From Bacillus sp. AZ43 (GTDB lineage: Bacteria > Actinomycetota > Actinomycetes > Mycobacteriales > Geodermatophilaceae), in NCBI GenBank assembly GCA_004570425.1, contig SPQJ01000037.1, forward strand, positions 1 through 42,471: DNA of 42,471 nt, in the 5' to 3' direction. This document shows, one piece after another, positions 31,697 to 39,634 of the stretch (within the stretch, counting starts at the first letter, position 1; every line of letters begins with the position of its first letter). The notes below the pieces were generated by a model that was not told where the DNA came from, ran no database searches, and worked only from the letters and a program-made list of their open reading frames with translations. The translations under genes and the position numbers were made by a program.

Positions 31697-32881
31697 TCAG
31701 CGCCGGGTCGAGACCGTGACGGTGAACTTCGGTGTCTGCTCCGCGACCCGCGTCGGCCCGACGACGCGGGAGAGCACCGGCTTGTAGCGCAGCGCGCTGT
31801 TGTAGACCGTCCACAGCTCGCCGCCCGGCCGCAGGACCCGTGCCGCGGCGGCGAACAGCCGGTCGGCGACGGTCGTGACGACGGCCGCGCCCACGTGGAA
31901 CGGCGGGTTGAGCACCACCAGGTCGACGCTCGCGTCGGGCAAGGACGCGGCGGCGTCGTCCCGGACCACCCGGATGCGGCCGGCGAGGCCGTTGGCCTCG
32001 GCGGTGGCGCGCGCCGAGGCGACCGCGGCCGCCGACTGGTCCGCTGCCACGACCTCGAGCCCGGGCCGGCTCCGGGCCAGCGCGACCGCGAGGACGCCGG
32101 TGCCGCAGCCCAGGTCCACCGCGGTGCCCGAGGTGGGCATGCGGTCCAGGCCGGCCAGCAGGGCGCGGGTGCCGATGTCGACCTTGGTGCCGGCGAACGC
32201 GGCTCCGTGCGCGCAGACGGTCAGCCCCAGGTCCGGGTGCTGTTGGCGGCGCGGGAAGGACGACGGCCCGGGGCGCGGGCCGCGCGCGACGAGCACCCGC
32301 GACTTCTGCCGGGCCAGGGTCGCCGAGACGTCGGCGAACGAGTCGCGCAGGACGTCGTTCATCGCGTGCGTCATGTGCTTGACCCGGCCCCCGACCAGCA
32401 GCGTGACGTCGGGCGCGGCCACGGCGGCGACCGACTCGGCGATCTCTCGCAGGGCGTCGAGCGCCTTCGGTGCCTGGACGAGCACCACGCGGGCGCCGGC
32501 GGCCACCTCGGCGAGCGGCAGCGACCGGTAGCTGCCGGCCAGGCCGGTCCGCTCGGCGTTGCGGGCCAGCGCGAGCTCGCCGACGAGCAGGTCCTGGGCC
32601 ACGCGGACGTCGCTCGCCCCGTGCAGCGCGACCGCGCCGAGGGTCAGCGCCCCGTAGGCGTCGTCGACGACGGCGACCTCGCCCGGCCCGGCGAGTGCGA
32701 GCGCCGCGGCAGCCTCGTCGAGCAGCAGCCGGTCGGTCGCGTCGACGGCGACCAGCTCCGGCGCCTCGACGTCGGGCTCGCGTCGCAGGTGGGAAAGGAG
32801 CCCCTCCTCCCCGCCACTCGCGAGCCCGCGGCGGGACCCGACAGGGGGCCGGGTCGACAGCGGTGCGGCTTCCTCCGTCAC
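31697..32881 (-). CDS. RlmG/RsmC-like guanine-N2 rRNA methyltransferase
   Basis: A 394-residue SAM-dependent methyltransferase with the two-domain layout of RlmG/RsmC. The N-terminal half is a degenerate methyltransferase-like domain. The C-terminal half has SAM motif [14 protein letters not shown] and the catalytic NPPF of N2-guanine methylases, followed by [10 protein letters not shown]. RlmG modifies 23S rRNA G1835 and RsmC 16S rRNA G1207 in E. coli; which target applies here cannot be read. GTG 32881 overlaps the TGA of msrA (GTGA). Confidence 0.85.
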   Translation of the reverse strand: MTEEAAPLSTRPPVGSRRGLASGGEEGLLSHLRREPDVEAPELVAVDATDRLLLDEAAAALALAGPGEVAVVDDAYGALTLGAVALHGASDVRVAQDLLVGELALARNAERTGLAGSYRSLPLAEVAAGARVVLVQAPKALDALREIAESVAAVAAPDVTLLVGGRVKHMTHAMNDVLRDSFADVSATLARQKSRVLVARGPRPGPSSFPRRQQHPDLGLTVCAHGAAFAGTKVDIGTRALLAGLDRMPTSGTAVDLGCGTGVLAVALARSRPGLEVVAADQSAAAVASARATAEANGLAGRIRVVRDDAAASLPDASVDLVVLNPPFHVGAAVVTTVADRLFAAAARVLRPGGELWTVYNSALRYKPVLSRVVGPTRVAEQTPKFTVTVSTRR

Positions 32882-33540
32882 TCCGTGCTGTCGACGCCCA
32901 GGCCGATGGGGCAGGAGACGCCGGTCGAGTGCACCGGGCAGTAGCCGTTCGGCACCTTGTAGAGGTACTGCTGGTGGTAGTCCTCGGCGTAGAAGAAGTC
33001 GCCGAGCGGCGCGATCTCGGTGGTGATCTCGCCGTACCCGGCGGCCTTCAGGCGCTCCTGGTAGGCGTCGCGGGTCGCGCGGGCGGCCTTCTCCTGCTCG
33101 GGCGAAGCGTAGTAGATCGCCGAGCGGTACTGGGTGCCGATGTCGTTGCCCTGGCGCATGCCCTGCGTCGGGTCGTGGTCCTCCCAGAACACCTTGAGCA
33201 GCTGCTCGTAGGAGATGACCGCGGGGTCGAACACGACCAGGACGACCTCGGTGTGCCCGGTGCGCGCCGAGCAGACCTCCTCGTACGTCGGGTTGGGCGT
33301 GTGGCCGCCCGCGTAGCCGGCGGCGGTCGAGTAGACGCCCGGGGTCTCCCAGAAGACCTTCTCCACGCCCCAGAAGCACCCGGCCCCGAAGACGGCGGTC
33401 TGCATGCCGTCGGGGAAGGGCGGCTGGATGCGGTTGCCGTTGACCGCGTGCACCTCGGGCACGTGCGGCAGCGGGTCGGGGCGACCGGGCAGCGCGTCCT
33501 CGGGCGCGACCGGCTGGGTCTTGGCACGGGAGAACAACAT
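32878..33540 (-). CDS. msrA: Peptide methionine sulfoxide reductase MsrA
   Basis: A 220-residue repair enzyme that reduces methionine-S-sulfoxide in proteins and free form. The active site is GAGCFWG with the reactive cysteine, then [16 protein letters not shown] and [11 protein letters not shown]. The C-terminal cysteines (GYCPVH, VSCPIG) recycle the enzyme with thioredoxin. ATG 33540 starts the family-like sequence MLFSRAK. It is translationally coupled to the methyltransferase gene downstream, which is not a usual partner. Confidence 0.95.
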   Translation of the reverse strand: MLFSRAKTQPVAPEDALPGRPDPLPHVPEVHAVNGNRIQPPFPDGMQTAVFGAGCFWGVEKVFWETPGVYSTAAGYAGGHTPNPTYEEVCSARTGHTEVVLVVFDPAVISYEQLLKVFWEDHDPTQGMRQGNDIGTQYRSAIYYASPEQEKAARATRDAYQERLKAAGYGEITTEIAPLGDFFYAEDYHQQYLYKVPNGYCPVHSTGVSCPIGLGVDSTE

Positions 33541-33611
33541 GCTCCGAGCGTAGGCCGGTCGTGCAACACCGGTCCCCCTTGCCTCGGCGGCCGCTGCACC
33601 CCTAGCCTTGT

Positions 33612-33633
33612 TCCATAAGCCGAGACTTATGGA
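33612..33633. promoter_or_regulatory. ArsR-type operator upstream of the SRPBCC-arsR operon
   Basis: Perfect 8-base arms TCCATAAG (33612-33619) and CTTATGGA (33626-33633) with a 6-base spacer. The right arm runs into the GGAGG ribosome site of the SRPBCC gene, eight bases before its ATG, so a bound repressor would block the start of the operon. ArsR proteins typically autoregulate through such sites. Confidence 0.75.
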
Positions 33634-33640
33634 GGTTGCC

Positions 33641-34297
33641 ATGACGACCATCGACCCGGTGCGCACCGCCGGACTGGTGACGCGGGAGGTCCGCAGCGGC
33701 GCCCGTGACGGCGTGCCGACGAGGATCGCCGTCGCCCGACGCACCTACCCCGCGGACCAGGCCGACCTCTGGAACGCGCTGACCGACGCCGAGCGCATCC
33801 CGCGCTGGTTCCTCCCCGTCACCGGGGAGCTGCGGGTGGGCGGCCGGTACCAGACCCAGGGCAACGCCGGCGGCCTCGTGGAGCGCTGCGACGCACCGGA
33901 CTCCTTCGCCGTGACCTGGGAGTTCGGCGACCAGGTGTCGTGGCTGGAGGTCCGGCTGACCCCGGCGCGGGGCGGTACGACGCTGGAGCTGGTCCACGAG
34001 GCGCCGGTCGACCCGGAGTTCTGGCGTCAGTTCGGTCCGGGCGCGGTCGGCGTCGGATGGGATCTGGCGCTCATGGGCCTGGGGCTGCACCTCGACAGCG
34101 GCGAGGCGGTCGACCCCTCCTTCGGGGAGACCTTCGCCGTCTCGCCCCAGGGGGTCGACTTCGTCCGCCAGGCGGCCACCGGGTGGGCCGACGCGGCGGC
34201 CGCCGACGGCGACGAGGCCGGCCCCGCGCACGAGGCGGCGGAGCGGACGGTCGCCTTCTACACGACCGTGCCCGAGGACCCCTCGAACGCCGGGTGA
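33641..34297 (+). CDS. SRPBCC (AHSA1-type) domain protein
   Basis: A 218-residue protein with the AHSA1/START-like helix-grip fold: [20 protein letters not shown] at about 35-55, [18 protein letters not shown], and LVHEAP. The fold binds hydrophobic ligands. The pairing of AHSA1-type genes with a following ArsR regulator is common in actinobacteria. ATG 33641 is next to a GGAGG site. A C-terminal extension of about 40 residues ends at FYTTVPEDP. The ligand is unknown. The TGA overlaps the GTG of arsR. Confidence 0.88.
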   Translation: MTTIDPVRTAGLVTREVRSGARDGVPTRIAVARRTYPADQADLWNALTDAERIPRWFLPVTGELRVGGRYQTQGNAGGLVERCDAPDSFAVTWEFGDQVSWLEVRLTPARGGTTLELVHEAPVDPEFWRQFGPGAVGVGWDLALMGLGLHLDSGEAVDPSFGETFAVSPQGVDFVRQAATGWADAAAADGDEAGPAHEAAERTVAFYTTVPEDPSNAG

Positions 34298-34674
34298 CCG
34301 GGATCTTCGAGGCGCTGGGCGATCCGACCCGGCGCCGCATCCTCGTCCTGCTCGCCGGCGGCGAGCAGCCCGCGGGCGCGGTGGTCGCCGCCCTGCGGGA
34401 GCAGGCCGCCATCTCCCAGCCCGCCGTCTCCCAGCACCTGCGGGTGCTGCGGGACGCCGGGCTGGTGACGGTGCGCGCGGACGGGACGAAACGGCTCTAC
34501 GCCCTCGACGCGGACGGCGTCCAGGCGGCACGGGCCTGGCTCGCCGATCTCGTCGACCCCCTCCGCCCGTTCGCCCAGCCGCTGGACGCCCTGGCCACCG
34601 AGCTCGTCCGCGGCCGTCGCGAGCGCCGGACCGCGCCGCACCGGCAGCACGACCGGGGCAGCCGCCCCGCCTGA
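34294..34674 (+). CDS. ArsR-family transcriptional regulator
   Basis: A 126-residue winged-helix repressor. It starts with the family pattern FEALGDPTRRRILVLLAGGE and has the recognition helix ISQPAVSQHLRVLRDAGLV. There are no cysteine metal sites, so it belongs to the non-metal branch associated with AHSA1 proteins. GTG 34294 is fixed by the GTGA overlap with the SRPBCC gene. Likely binds the inverted repeat at 33612-33633. A strong hairpin follows immediately. Confidence 0.92.
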   Translation: MTGIFEALGDPTRRRILVLLAGGEQPAGAVVAALREQAAISQPAVSQHLRVLRDAGLVTVRADGTKRLYALDADGVQAARAWLADLVDPLRPFAQPLDALATELVRGRRERRTAPHRQHDRGSRPA

Positions 34675-34705
34675 GCCCGGGGCCGGCCGAGCGCCGGCCC
34701 CGGGC
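34675..34705. terminator. Terminator hairpin after arsR
   Basis: A perfect 13-base stem, GCCCGGGGCCGGC and GCCGGCCCCGGGC, with a 5-base loop, starting one base after the arsR stop. It has no T-run. It separates the SRPBCC-arsR operon from the oxidoreductase gene. Confidence 0.75.
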
Positions 34706-34724
34706 CCACGGCACCATCGCGGTC

Positions 34725-35738
34725 GTGCCCGTGACGACGCGTGAATGGCAGCTGGCGGCCCGGCCGCACGGCGAGCCGACCCCCGACGACTTCCGCCTGG
34801 TCGAGCTGGAGCGCCCCGACCCGGCCGAGGGGCAGGTCGTGGTCCGCATGCTCGTCATGTCCGTCGACCCGTACATGCGCGGCCGGATGAACGCCGGGAA
34901 GTCCTACGCCGCGCGCTGGGAGATCGGGGAGACGATGCGGGGCGGCGCGGTCGGCCGGGTGGTCGAGTCCCGCTCCCCCGACGTCCCCGAGGGAGCCCTG
35001 GTGCTCGCCGACGCCGCCTGGCGCGACGTCGCCGTCCTCGACGCCCGGCACGTGCGGGTGCTGCCCGAGCTGCCCGGCATCCCGCCGAGCTACCACCTGG
35101 GCGTGCTCGGCATGCCCGGGCTCACCGCGTGGGTCGGGCTCTTCCGGCTGGCCGAGTTCCGGGAGGGGGACGCCGTCTTCGTGTCCGGCGCCGCCGGCGC
35201 CGTGGGCAGCCTGGTCGGCCAGTTCGCCCGCCTGCACGGGGCGTCGGCGGTCGTCGGCAGCGCCGGGACGAAGGAGAAGGTGCGCTGGCTGACCGAGGAG
35301 GTCGGCTTCACCCGCGCCTTCGACTACCACGACGGCCCGGTCGCGCAGCAGCTCGCGCAGGCGGCGCCGGACGGCATCGACGTGTTCTTCGACAACGTCG
35401 GCGGCGAGCACCTCGAGGCGGCGATCGGCGCGTTCAAGGAGTTCGGCCGGGCAGCGATCTGCGGGTCGATCTCGGGCTACAACGCCACGGAACCGACGCC
35501 GGGACCGCGCAACATGTTCATGCTGGTGACCAAGAAGCTGAGCCTGCGGGGTTTCATCGTGGGCGACCACGCCGACCTGCGCGACGAGTTCACCGGCCGG
35601 GTCACCGAGCTGGTCGGCTCCGGGCAGCTCGTCGTCCGGGAGACGGTGCGCGACGGGCTGGAGAACGCCGTCGACGCCTTCCTCGACCTCCTCCGCGGCG
35701 GCAACACCGGGAAGATGGTCGTCCGGCTGGCCGCCTGA
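34725..35738 (+). CDS. NADP-dependent oxidoreductase (medium-chain, CurA/LTB4DH type)
   Basis: A 337-residue zinc-free medium-chain reductase that typically saturates a C=C bond of enones using NADPH. The family N-terminal part reads VDPYMRGRMN; the nucleotide-binding motif is SGAAGAVGSLVGQ at about 155-165, with FDNVGGEHLEAAI later. Two GTG codons (34725 and 34731) lie close together; either could be the start. Substrates of relatives include prostaglandins, curcumin and general alkenals, so the real substrate cannot be fixed. Monocistronic by its flanking hairpin and gap. Confidence 0.92.
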   Translation: MPVTTREWQLAARPHGEPTPDDFRLVELERPDPAEGQVVVRMLVMSVDPYMRGRMNAGKSYAARWEIGETMRGGAVGRVVESRSPDVPEGALVLADAAWRDVAVLDARHVRVLPELPGIPPSYHLGVLGMPGLTAWVGLFRLAEFREGDAVFVSGAAGAVGSLVGQFARLHGASAVVGSAGTKEKVRWLTEEVGFTRAFDYHDGPVAQQLAQAAPDGIDVFFDNVGGEHLEAAIGAFKEFGRAAICGSISGYNATEPTPGPRNMFMLVTKKLSLRGFIVGDHADLRDEFTGRVTELVGSGQLVVRETVRDGLENAVDAFLDLLRGGNTGKMVVRLAA

Positions 35739-35796
35739 CGGCGCCGGGACGGCGACCCGCGCGTCTACCGGCCCGGCGACCGGGTAGGGCGGCCCG

Positions 35797-36195
35797 GTGG
35801 AAGAGATCCTCGCCGACGTCGTCAGCGTGCTGGTCACGATCGTCGAGGCGTGCGGAGCCGCGGTCATCATCACCGGCGCCGTCTGGGCCTTCGTCCGTTT
35901 CCTCCACGTCGGCCTGCGCCGCCGCACCAGCGCCGCGTTCGTGCCCGTCCGCCTCACCCTCGGCCGCTTCCTGGCCCTGGGACTGGAGTTCCAGCTGGCC
36001 AGCGACGTCCTGCGGACAGCCGTCGCGCCCAGCTTCGAGGAGCTCGGGCAGCTCGCCGCGGTCGCGGCGATCCGGACCGCGCTGAACTACTTCCTGTCGA
36101 AGGAGATCGCCGAGGAGCGCCGCCAGGTCGCGGAGGACGAGGCCGGTGGTCGTCCCGACGTCACGGACGCCGATCACCGGGGCCGCACCGCGTGA
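35797..36195 (+). CDS. DUF1622 family membrane protein
   Basis: A 132-residue protein with two or three membrane segments, at about 12-35, 50-70 and possibly 80-98. The motif ALGLEFQLASDVLRTAVAP and RTALNYFLSKEI are typical of DUF1622. GTG 35797. No function is assigned to the family. The TGA overlaps the GTG of the next small membrane protein, so they form a pair. Confidence 0.85.
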   Translation: MEEILADVVSVLVTIVEACGAAVIITGAVWAFVRFLHVGLRRRTSAAFVPVRLTLGRFLALGLEFQLASDVLRTAVAPSFEELGQLAAVAAIRTALNYFLSKEIAEERRQVAEDEAGGRPDVTDADHRGRTA

Positions 36196-36497
36196 CCGGC
36201 GTCCTCGAGCAGGTCGCCGGCCTCCTCGCCGGAGGCATCGCCGCCGCGGCCCTGCTGGCCGGGGCGATCGCCCTCGCGAGCACCCGCCGCCCGGCGGTGG
36301 CGCTGCCGGTCCTCCTGGACCTGCTCCTGGCGGCCGGCCTGGTCCGGCTGGCCGGCGACCCGGGCTGGGCGGCGCTCCTCACCGCGGCGGCCGTCGTCGC
36401 ACTGCGACGGCTGATCGGCGCCGGGTTGCGGGCGGGTGGACGAGCCTGGACGGTCCCCGGTCGCCCGCCGACCCCCCGGCGGACCGGCGCCCCGTGA
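36192..36497 (+). CDS. Small membrane protein coupled to the DUF1622 gene
   Basis: A 101-residue hydrophobic protein with about three helices (about 5-28, 35-52, 55-72) and a basic C-terminal tail. Not a family I recognise. GTG 36192 overlaps the TGA of the DUF1622 gene (GTGA), which supports both the start and its being a real gene despite low complexity. A partner for the DUF1622 protein is the simplest guess. Confidence 0.65.
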   Translation: MTGVLEQVAGLLAGGIAAAALLAGAIALASTRRPAVALPVLLDLLLAAGLVRLAGDPGWAALLTAAAVVALRRLIGAGLRAGGRAWTVPGRPPTPRRTGAP

Positions 36498-36593
36498 CCG
36501 TCGGGACGGCAGGTCGTCGGGGCACTTTCGCTGCGGACGTTGGCAGCCGTGCCCCTCGATACCTCCCCCGCGGCTCCTCTAGCGTCGGCGATC

Positions 36594-37031
36594 GTGATCG
36601 ACTGGACCGCCTCGCCCGCCGACGCCGCGGCGCACTTCGCGCACCGGCTCTCCGTGGAGACCGACCCGACCGACGTGCACACCGCCATGCGGTCCGGGGA
36701 CCCCGGCTTCGTGCTGCTCGACAGCCGCAGCCGCGAGGCCTGGGACCGCGGGCACGTCCCCGGCGCGGTGCACCTGCCCGGCCGGGAGATCGTCGCGCGG
36801 GCCGAAGCGGAGCTGGACCGGTCCGTCCCGGTGGTCGCCTACTGCTGGAGCCCTGCCTGCAACGGCGCGACGCGCGCAGCGCTGGCGCTGTCCCTGCTGG
36901 GCTTCCGGGTCAAGGAGATGATCGGCGGGTTCGAGTACTGGGCCCGCGAGGGCCTGCCTGTCGAGACGGCCGACGGCGTGACGTCTGCGCCCGTCGATCC
37001 CCTCGTCGCCCCGGTCGCATGCGGCTGCTGA
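36594..37031 (+). CDS. Rhodanese-like sulfurtransferase
   Basis: A 145-residue single rhodanese domain, which carries sulfane sulfur on its active cysteine. The motifs are VLLDSRSREAWDRGHVPGA and the active loop ACNGATR, with a CxxxxR spacing; another cysteine lies four to five residues before. GTG 36594 is chosen over the longer open frame because TAGCGT (36580-36585) lies eight bases upstream as a -10 for a leaderless message. Its end overlaps the lipoprotein gene by 13 bases. Ends in ACGC, possibly a second redox cysteine pair. Confidence 0.88.
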   Translation: MIDWTASPADAAAHFAHRLSVETDPTDVHTAMRSGDPGFVLLDSRSREAWDRGHVPGAVHLPGREIVARAEAELDRSVPVVAYCWSPACNGATRAALALSLLGFRVKEMIGGFEYWAREGLPVETADGVTSAPVDPLVAPVACGC

Positions 37032-37480
37032 TCGGCGCCGCCGTCGCCGTCCTGAGCCTGTCCGGGTGCGCCGAGGACGCCGTGCCCGACGTCCCGCAGG
37101 CGCGCGACTGCGACGCCGCCCGACCGTCCACGTCCGGACCGCGGGCCGACGACGGCAGCGGGGCCGAGCTGGTCCCGGCCGATCCCCGGCCGGTCTCGAT
37201 GACGGTGTGCACCTACGACCCGATGCGGCCCGACGAGGCCCCGACCGAACGGGCGTTCAGCGGGGACGAGGTCCGCGCCACCGTCGACGAGCTCAACGGG
37301 TTCCCGCCCCTGCGGCACCCGGACGAGCACGTCTGCAACGCGGCGGCGTGGCCCGGAACCGTGATGCTGGTCGAGCACGCGGACGGCACGGTCACCGCGC
37401 TCACCGTGGACCGCTCCTGCGGCCTGGTCACCGATGGCGACGGCGCCGTGCGCATGGGGGTCCCCGCCGTCCTCCCGTGA
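37019..37480 (+). CDS. Putative lipoprotein
   Basis: A 153-residue protein with a signal peptide ending in the lipobox LSLSGC, so it should be anchored on the outer side of the membrane. The mature part has four more cysteines (RDCDAA, TVCTYD, HVCNAA, RSCGLV), likely two disulfides, and no recognised domain. ATG 37019 lies inside the end of the rhodanese gene. Transcription together with a rhodanese may be only positional. Confidence 0.75.
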   Translation: MRLLIGAAVAVLSLSGCAEDAVPDVPQARDCDAARPSTSGPRADDGSGAELVPADPRPVSMTVCTYDPMRPDEAPTERAFSGDEVRATVDELNGFPPLRHPDEHVCNAAAWPGTVMLVEHADGTVTALTVDRSCGLVTDGDGAVRMGVPAVLP

Positions 37481-37484
37481 GCGG

Positions 37485-38057
37485 TCAGCCGAGCTCGGGT
37501 GCGGGGTCGTCGGCGAGCCGGGCCCAGAGCAGCTCGTCGTGCTTCACCCCGTCGCCGTACCGGTAGGAGCGCCGCAGCCGGCCCTCCTGCGTGAAGCCGG
37601 CCTTCTCGGCGACGCGGCCGGAGGCGGTGTTCTCGACGGCGTGGCACAGCTCGATGCGGTCGATCGGCAGGGTGACGAAGCCCCACCGGCAGGCCGCGTC
37701 GACCCCGGCCGCGGCCAGCCCGCGGCCGCGGGCGGCGGGTGCGGTCCAGTAGCCGATCTCGGCGTCACCCTGCAGCCGGTCGATCGAGTGCAGCGTCACC
37801 GACCCGAGGACGGCGTCGTCCTCCGGACCGACGACCGCCCAGGAGGCGTGGTCGCCGGTGCTCCAGTCCAGCCGTCGGCCCAGCAGCACCAGCGCGTCGG
37901 TCCGGGAGGCGACCCCGCCGCCGTTCCAGAGCTTGATGTCCCGGTCCTGGAACGCGGCCCAGACCTCGTCGACGTCGTCCTCGCGCCAGGGCCGCAGCCG
38001 GAAGGCCCCCGCCTCCAGCTCGACCGGCTCCAGGGGTTCGAACGGCGGCGGTTCCAC
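37485..38057 (-). CDS. GNAT family N-acetyltransferase (RimJ/RimL type)
   Basis: A 190-residue acetyltransferase using acetyl-CoA. The N-terminal FRLRPWREDDVDEVWAAF, the IGYWTAPAARGRGLA acetyl-CoA loop and the C-terminal NTASGRVAEKAGFTQEG are typical of the RimJ/RimL group, which acts on N-termini or small amines. GTG 38057 gives a short Pro/Glu-rich N-terminus. The stop lies five bases from the stop of the convergent lipoprotein gene. Confidence 0.92.
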   Translation of the reverse strand: MEPPPFEPLEPVELEAGAFRLRPWREDDVDEVWAAFQDRDIKLWNGGGVASRTDALVLLGRRLDWSTGDHASWAVVGPEDDAVLGSVTLHSIDRLQGDAEIGYWTAPAARGRGLAAAGVDAACRWGFVTLPIDRIELCHAVENTASGRVAEKAGFTQEGRLRRSYRYGDGVKHDELLWARLADDPAPELG

Positions 38058-38082
38058 CCCGCCGATGGTGCCTGAGCGCGCG

Positions 38083-38880
38083 CTACTCCGCGGAACCGGG
38101 CTTCAGCATCGGCTTGTGGCTCTTGCCGGCGATGGCGTCGGGCAGGACCGCCGACAGCTTGCCCATGAGCTTGCTGGTCACCGAGCCGGCGAACACCGAC
38201 GCCTCGCCCTTCATCAGCCCCTCGAACCCGTGCTTGGCGACCTGGGCCGGGTCGTCCTTGCTGTCGCTGGCGCCGAGCTTGGTGTCGGTGGCGTCGGCCC
38301 GGTCGAAGAACTCGGTGTCGGTGGGCCCGGGCAGCAGCGCGGTGACGGTGACGCCGGTGTCGGTCAGCTCCTCCCGCAGGCCGAGGGCGACGAACTGCAC
38401 GAAGGCCTTGGTCGCCGAGTACACGGTCTGGAACGGCTCCGGGGCCTGCGACGCGACCGACGAGGTGAACAGGATCCGGCCCTCGCCGCGGGCGACCATG
38501 TCCTGCGCGACCCGCTTGGCCAGGTGCACCGTCGAGGCACAGTTGAGCTCGACCATGTCCAGCTCGGCGTCGAGGTCGGTCTCGACGAACGCCCCGGCCA
38601 CGCCGACGCCGGCGTTGAGAGCGGCGGCGTCCAGCGGGCGCCCGGACCCGCGGTACGCGGCGACCAGCCGCTCGACGTCGGCCCGCTTCCGCAGGTCGAC
38701 GCTCACCGGGGCGACGGTCGCGCCCATCGCGCGCAGCTCCTCGGTGGCGTCGTCGAGCTCGACGTCCTCCGCGGCGATGATCAGGTCGAAGCCGTTCTCG
38801 GCGAACTGCTTGGCCAGCTCGCGACCGATGCCGCTCGAGGCGCCGGTGACGAGGGCGAGCGGGCGGGTCGGTGCGGTCAC
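38083..38880 (-). CDS. Short-chain dehydrogenase/reductase
   Basis: A 265-residue SDR oxidoreductase. The cofactor motif is VTGASSGIG (about 11-19), with NAG in strand 4, the catalytic serine in FTSSVASQ and the YSATK dyad. The C-terminal part after about residue 185 is family-variable, ending KSHKPMLKPGSAE. GTG 38880 follows AGGAGG. The open frame extends far upstream but with non-coding character. Substrate unknown. Confidence 0.93.
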   Translation of the reverse strand: MTAPTRPLALVTGASSGIGRELAKQFAENGFDLIIAAEDVELDDATEELRAMGATVAPVSVDLRKRADVERLVAAYRGSGRPLDAAALNAGVGVAGAFVETDLDAELDMVELNCASTVHLAKRVAQDMVARGEGRILFTSSVASQAPEPFQTVYSATKAFVQFVALGLREELTDTGVTVTALLPGPTDTEFFDRADATDTKLGASDSKDDPAQVAKHGFEGLMKGEASVFAGSVTSKLMGKLSAVLPDAIAGKSHKPMLKPGSAE

Positions 38881-38942
38881 GGGTGCCTCCTGGCGGATCG
38901 GGAACGGCCCCGTCCCTTCCCCGCGCGCCCGCGCCTCACGCG

Positions 38943-39455
38943 TCAGACGGGGACGGAGACCCCGACGCCGCCCCGGGTGTCCGCGCCGTAGCGCTCGATC
39001 TCCCGCTCCAGGTGCAGCGGCGCGGTCATCGCGGCGCCCTCGGTGACCTCGGGAGTGATCAGGTGGGCGGGCAGCAGCCAGGAGACCTCGAACTCGATGC
39101 CGTCGGGGTCCTGGGCGTACAGCGCCTTGGTGGTGGCGTGGTCGGAGGCGCCGGCCAGGGCACCCGCCTGCAGGAGCACGTCGCGGATGCGCGCGAGCTC
39201 GGCGAGCGTGTCGACCTCCCACGCCAGGTGGTAGAGGCCGACGGTGCGACGGCCGGCCTCGGAGGGGCCGGCGCCGGTGCCGATGGCGAACAGACCGAGG
39301 TCGTGGTCGTTGGTCGAGCCCTCCGCCTGGAGGAAGACGGCGCGGCCGGGGATCTCCATCGTCACGCGGAAGCCGAGGACGTCGCGGTAGAAGGCGAGGC
39401 TGCGCTCGACGTCGCGGACGTAGAGGACGGCGTGGTTGAGGCGCTGGACGGGCAC
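38943..39455 (-). CDS. VOC-family (glyoxalase/dioxygenase superfamily) protein
   Basis: A 170-residue protein of the vicinal oxygen chelate fold, with one paired module pattern: LNHAVLYVRDVERSLAFYRD, GLYHLAWEVDTLAEL and YAQDPDGIEFEVSW. The metal-ligand positions (His near the start, His in YHLAWEV, Glu in EFEVSW) are present, so a metal-dependent lyase or dioxygenase is possible. GTG 39455 follows AAGGAG. A large imperfect palindrome lies 40 bases upstream. Substrate unknown. Confidence 0.9.
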   Translation of the reverse strand: MPVQRLNHAVLYVRDVERSLAFYRDVLGFRVTMEIPGRAVFLQAEGSTNDHDLGLFAIGTGAGPSEAGRRTVGLYHLAWEVDTLAELARIRDVLLQAGALAGASDHATTKALYAQDPDGIEFEVSWLLPAHLITPEVTEGAAMTAPLHLEREIERYGADTRGGVGVSVPV

Positions 39456-39494
39456 GGCGGGCTCCTTCGGGAGGTGTCGCCGTCCAGTCTGCAC

Positions 39495-39522
39495 CCGTTT
39501 ATTTGAAAGTTCAAGCAAACGG
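39495..39522. promoter_or_regulatory. 28-base imperfect palindrome upstream of the VOC gene
   Basis: Outer arms CCGTTT (39495-39500) and AAACGG (39517-39522) enclose TTGAA (39503-39507) and TTCAA (39510-39514) around AG; 11 of 13 positions per arm pair. The dyad is strongly A/T-rich against its surroundings. It is the size of a TetR-family operator. It is 40 bases from the VOC gene start and abuts the metal box of the NRAMP gene. No TetR or other regulator gene is adjacent. Confidence 0.7.
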
Positions 39523-39541
39523 TCAGGACAGCCTCACCTCT
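39523..39541 (+). promoter_or_regulatory. DtxR/IdeR/MntR-type metal box upstream of the NRAMP gene
   Basis: TCAGGACAGCCTCACCTCT fits the iron-box layout TTAGGTTAGSCTAACCTAA at 13 of 19 positions, and the core AGGnnAGnCTnnCCT is a perfect dyad. It lies about 94 bases upstream of the metal transporter start. A DtxR-family repressor (IdeR or MntR) loaded with Fe or Mn would then shut the gene off. Confidence 0.6.
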
Positions 39542-39634
39542 GGCCCGCGGGGGCCACGGGTCGGCCCGGGCGTGACACCCCCGGCGGGCAGGACAGGAGC
39601 GACCACCCACCGTGCCACCGCCTGCGAGGTCGCC

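Noticed and set aside
36540-36593. Longer N-terminus for the rhodanese
   Set aside because: It would include the TAGCGT promoter-like element and adds residues that are not rhodanese-like.
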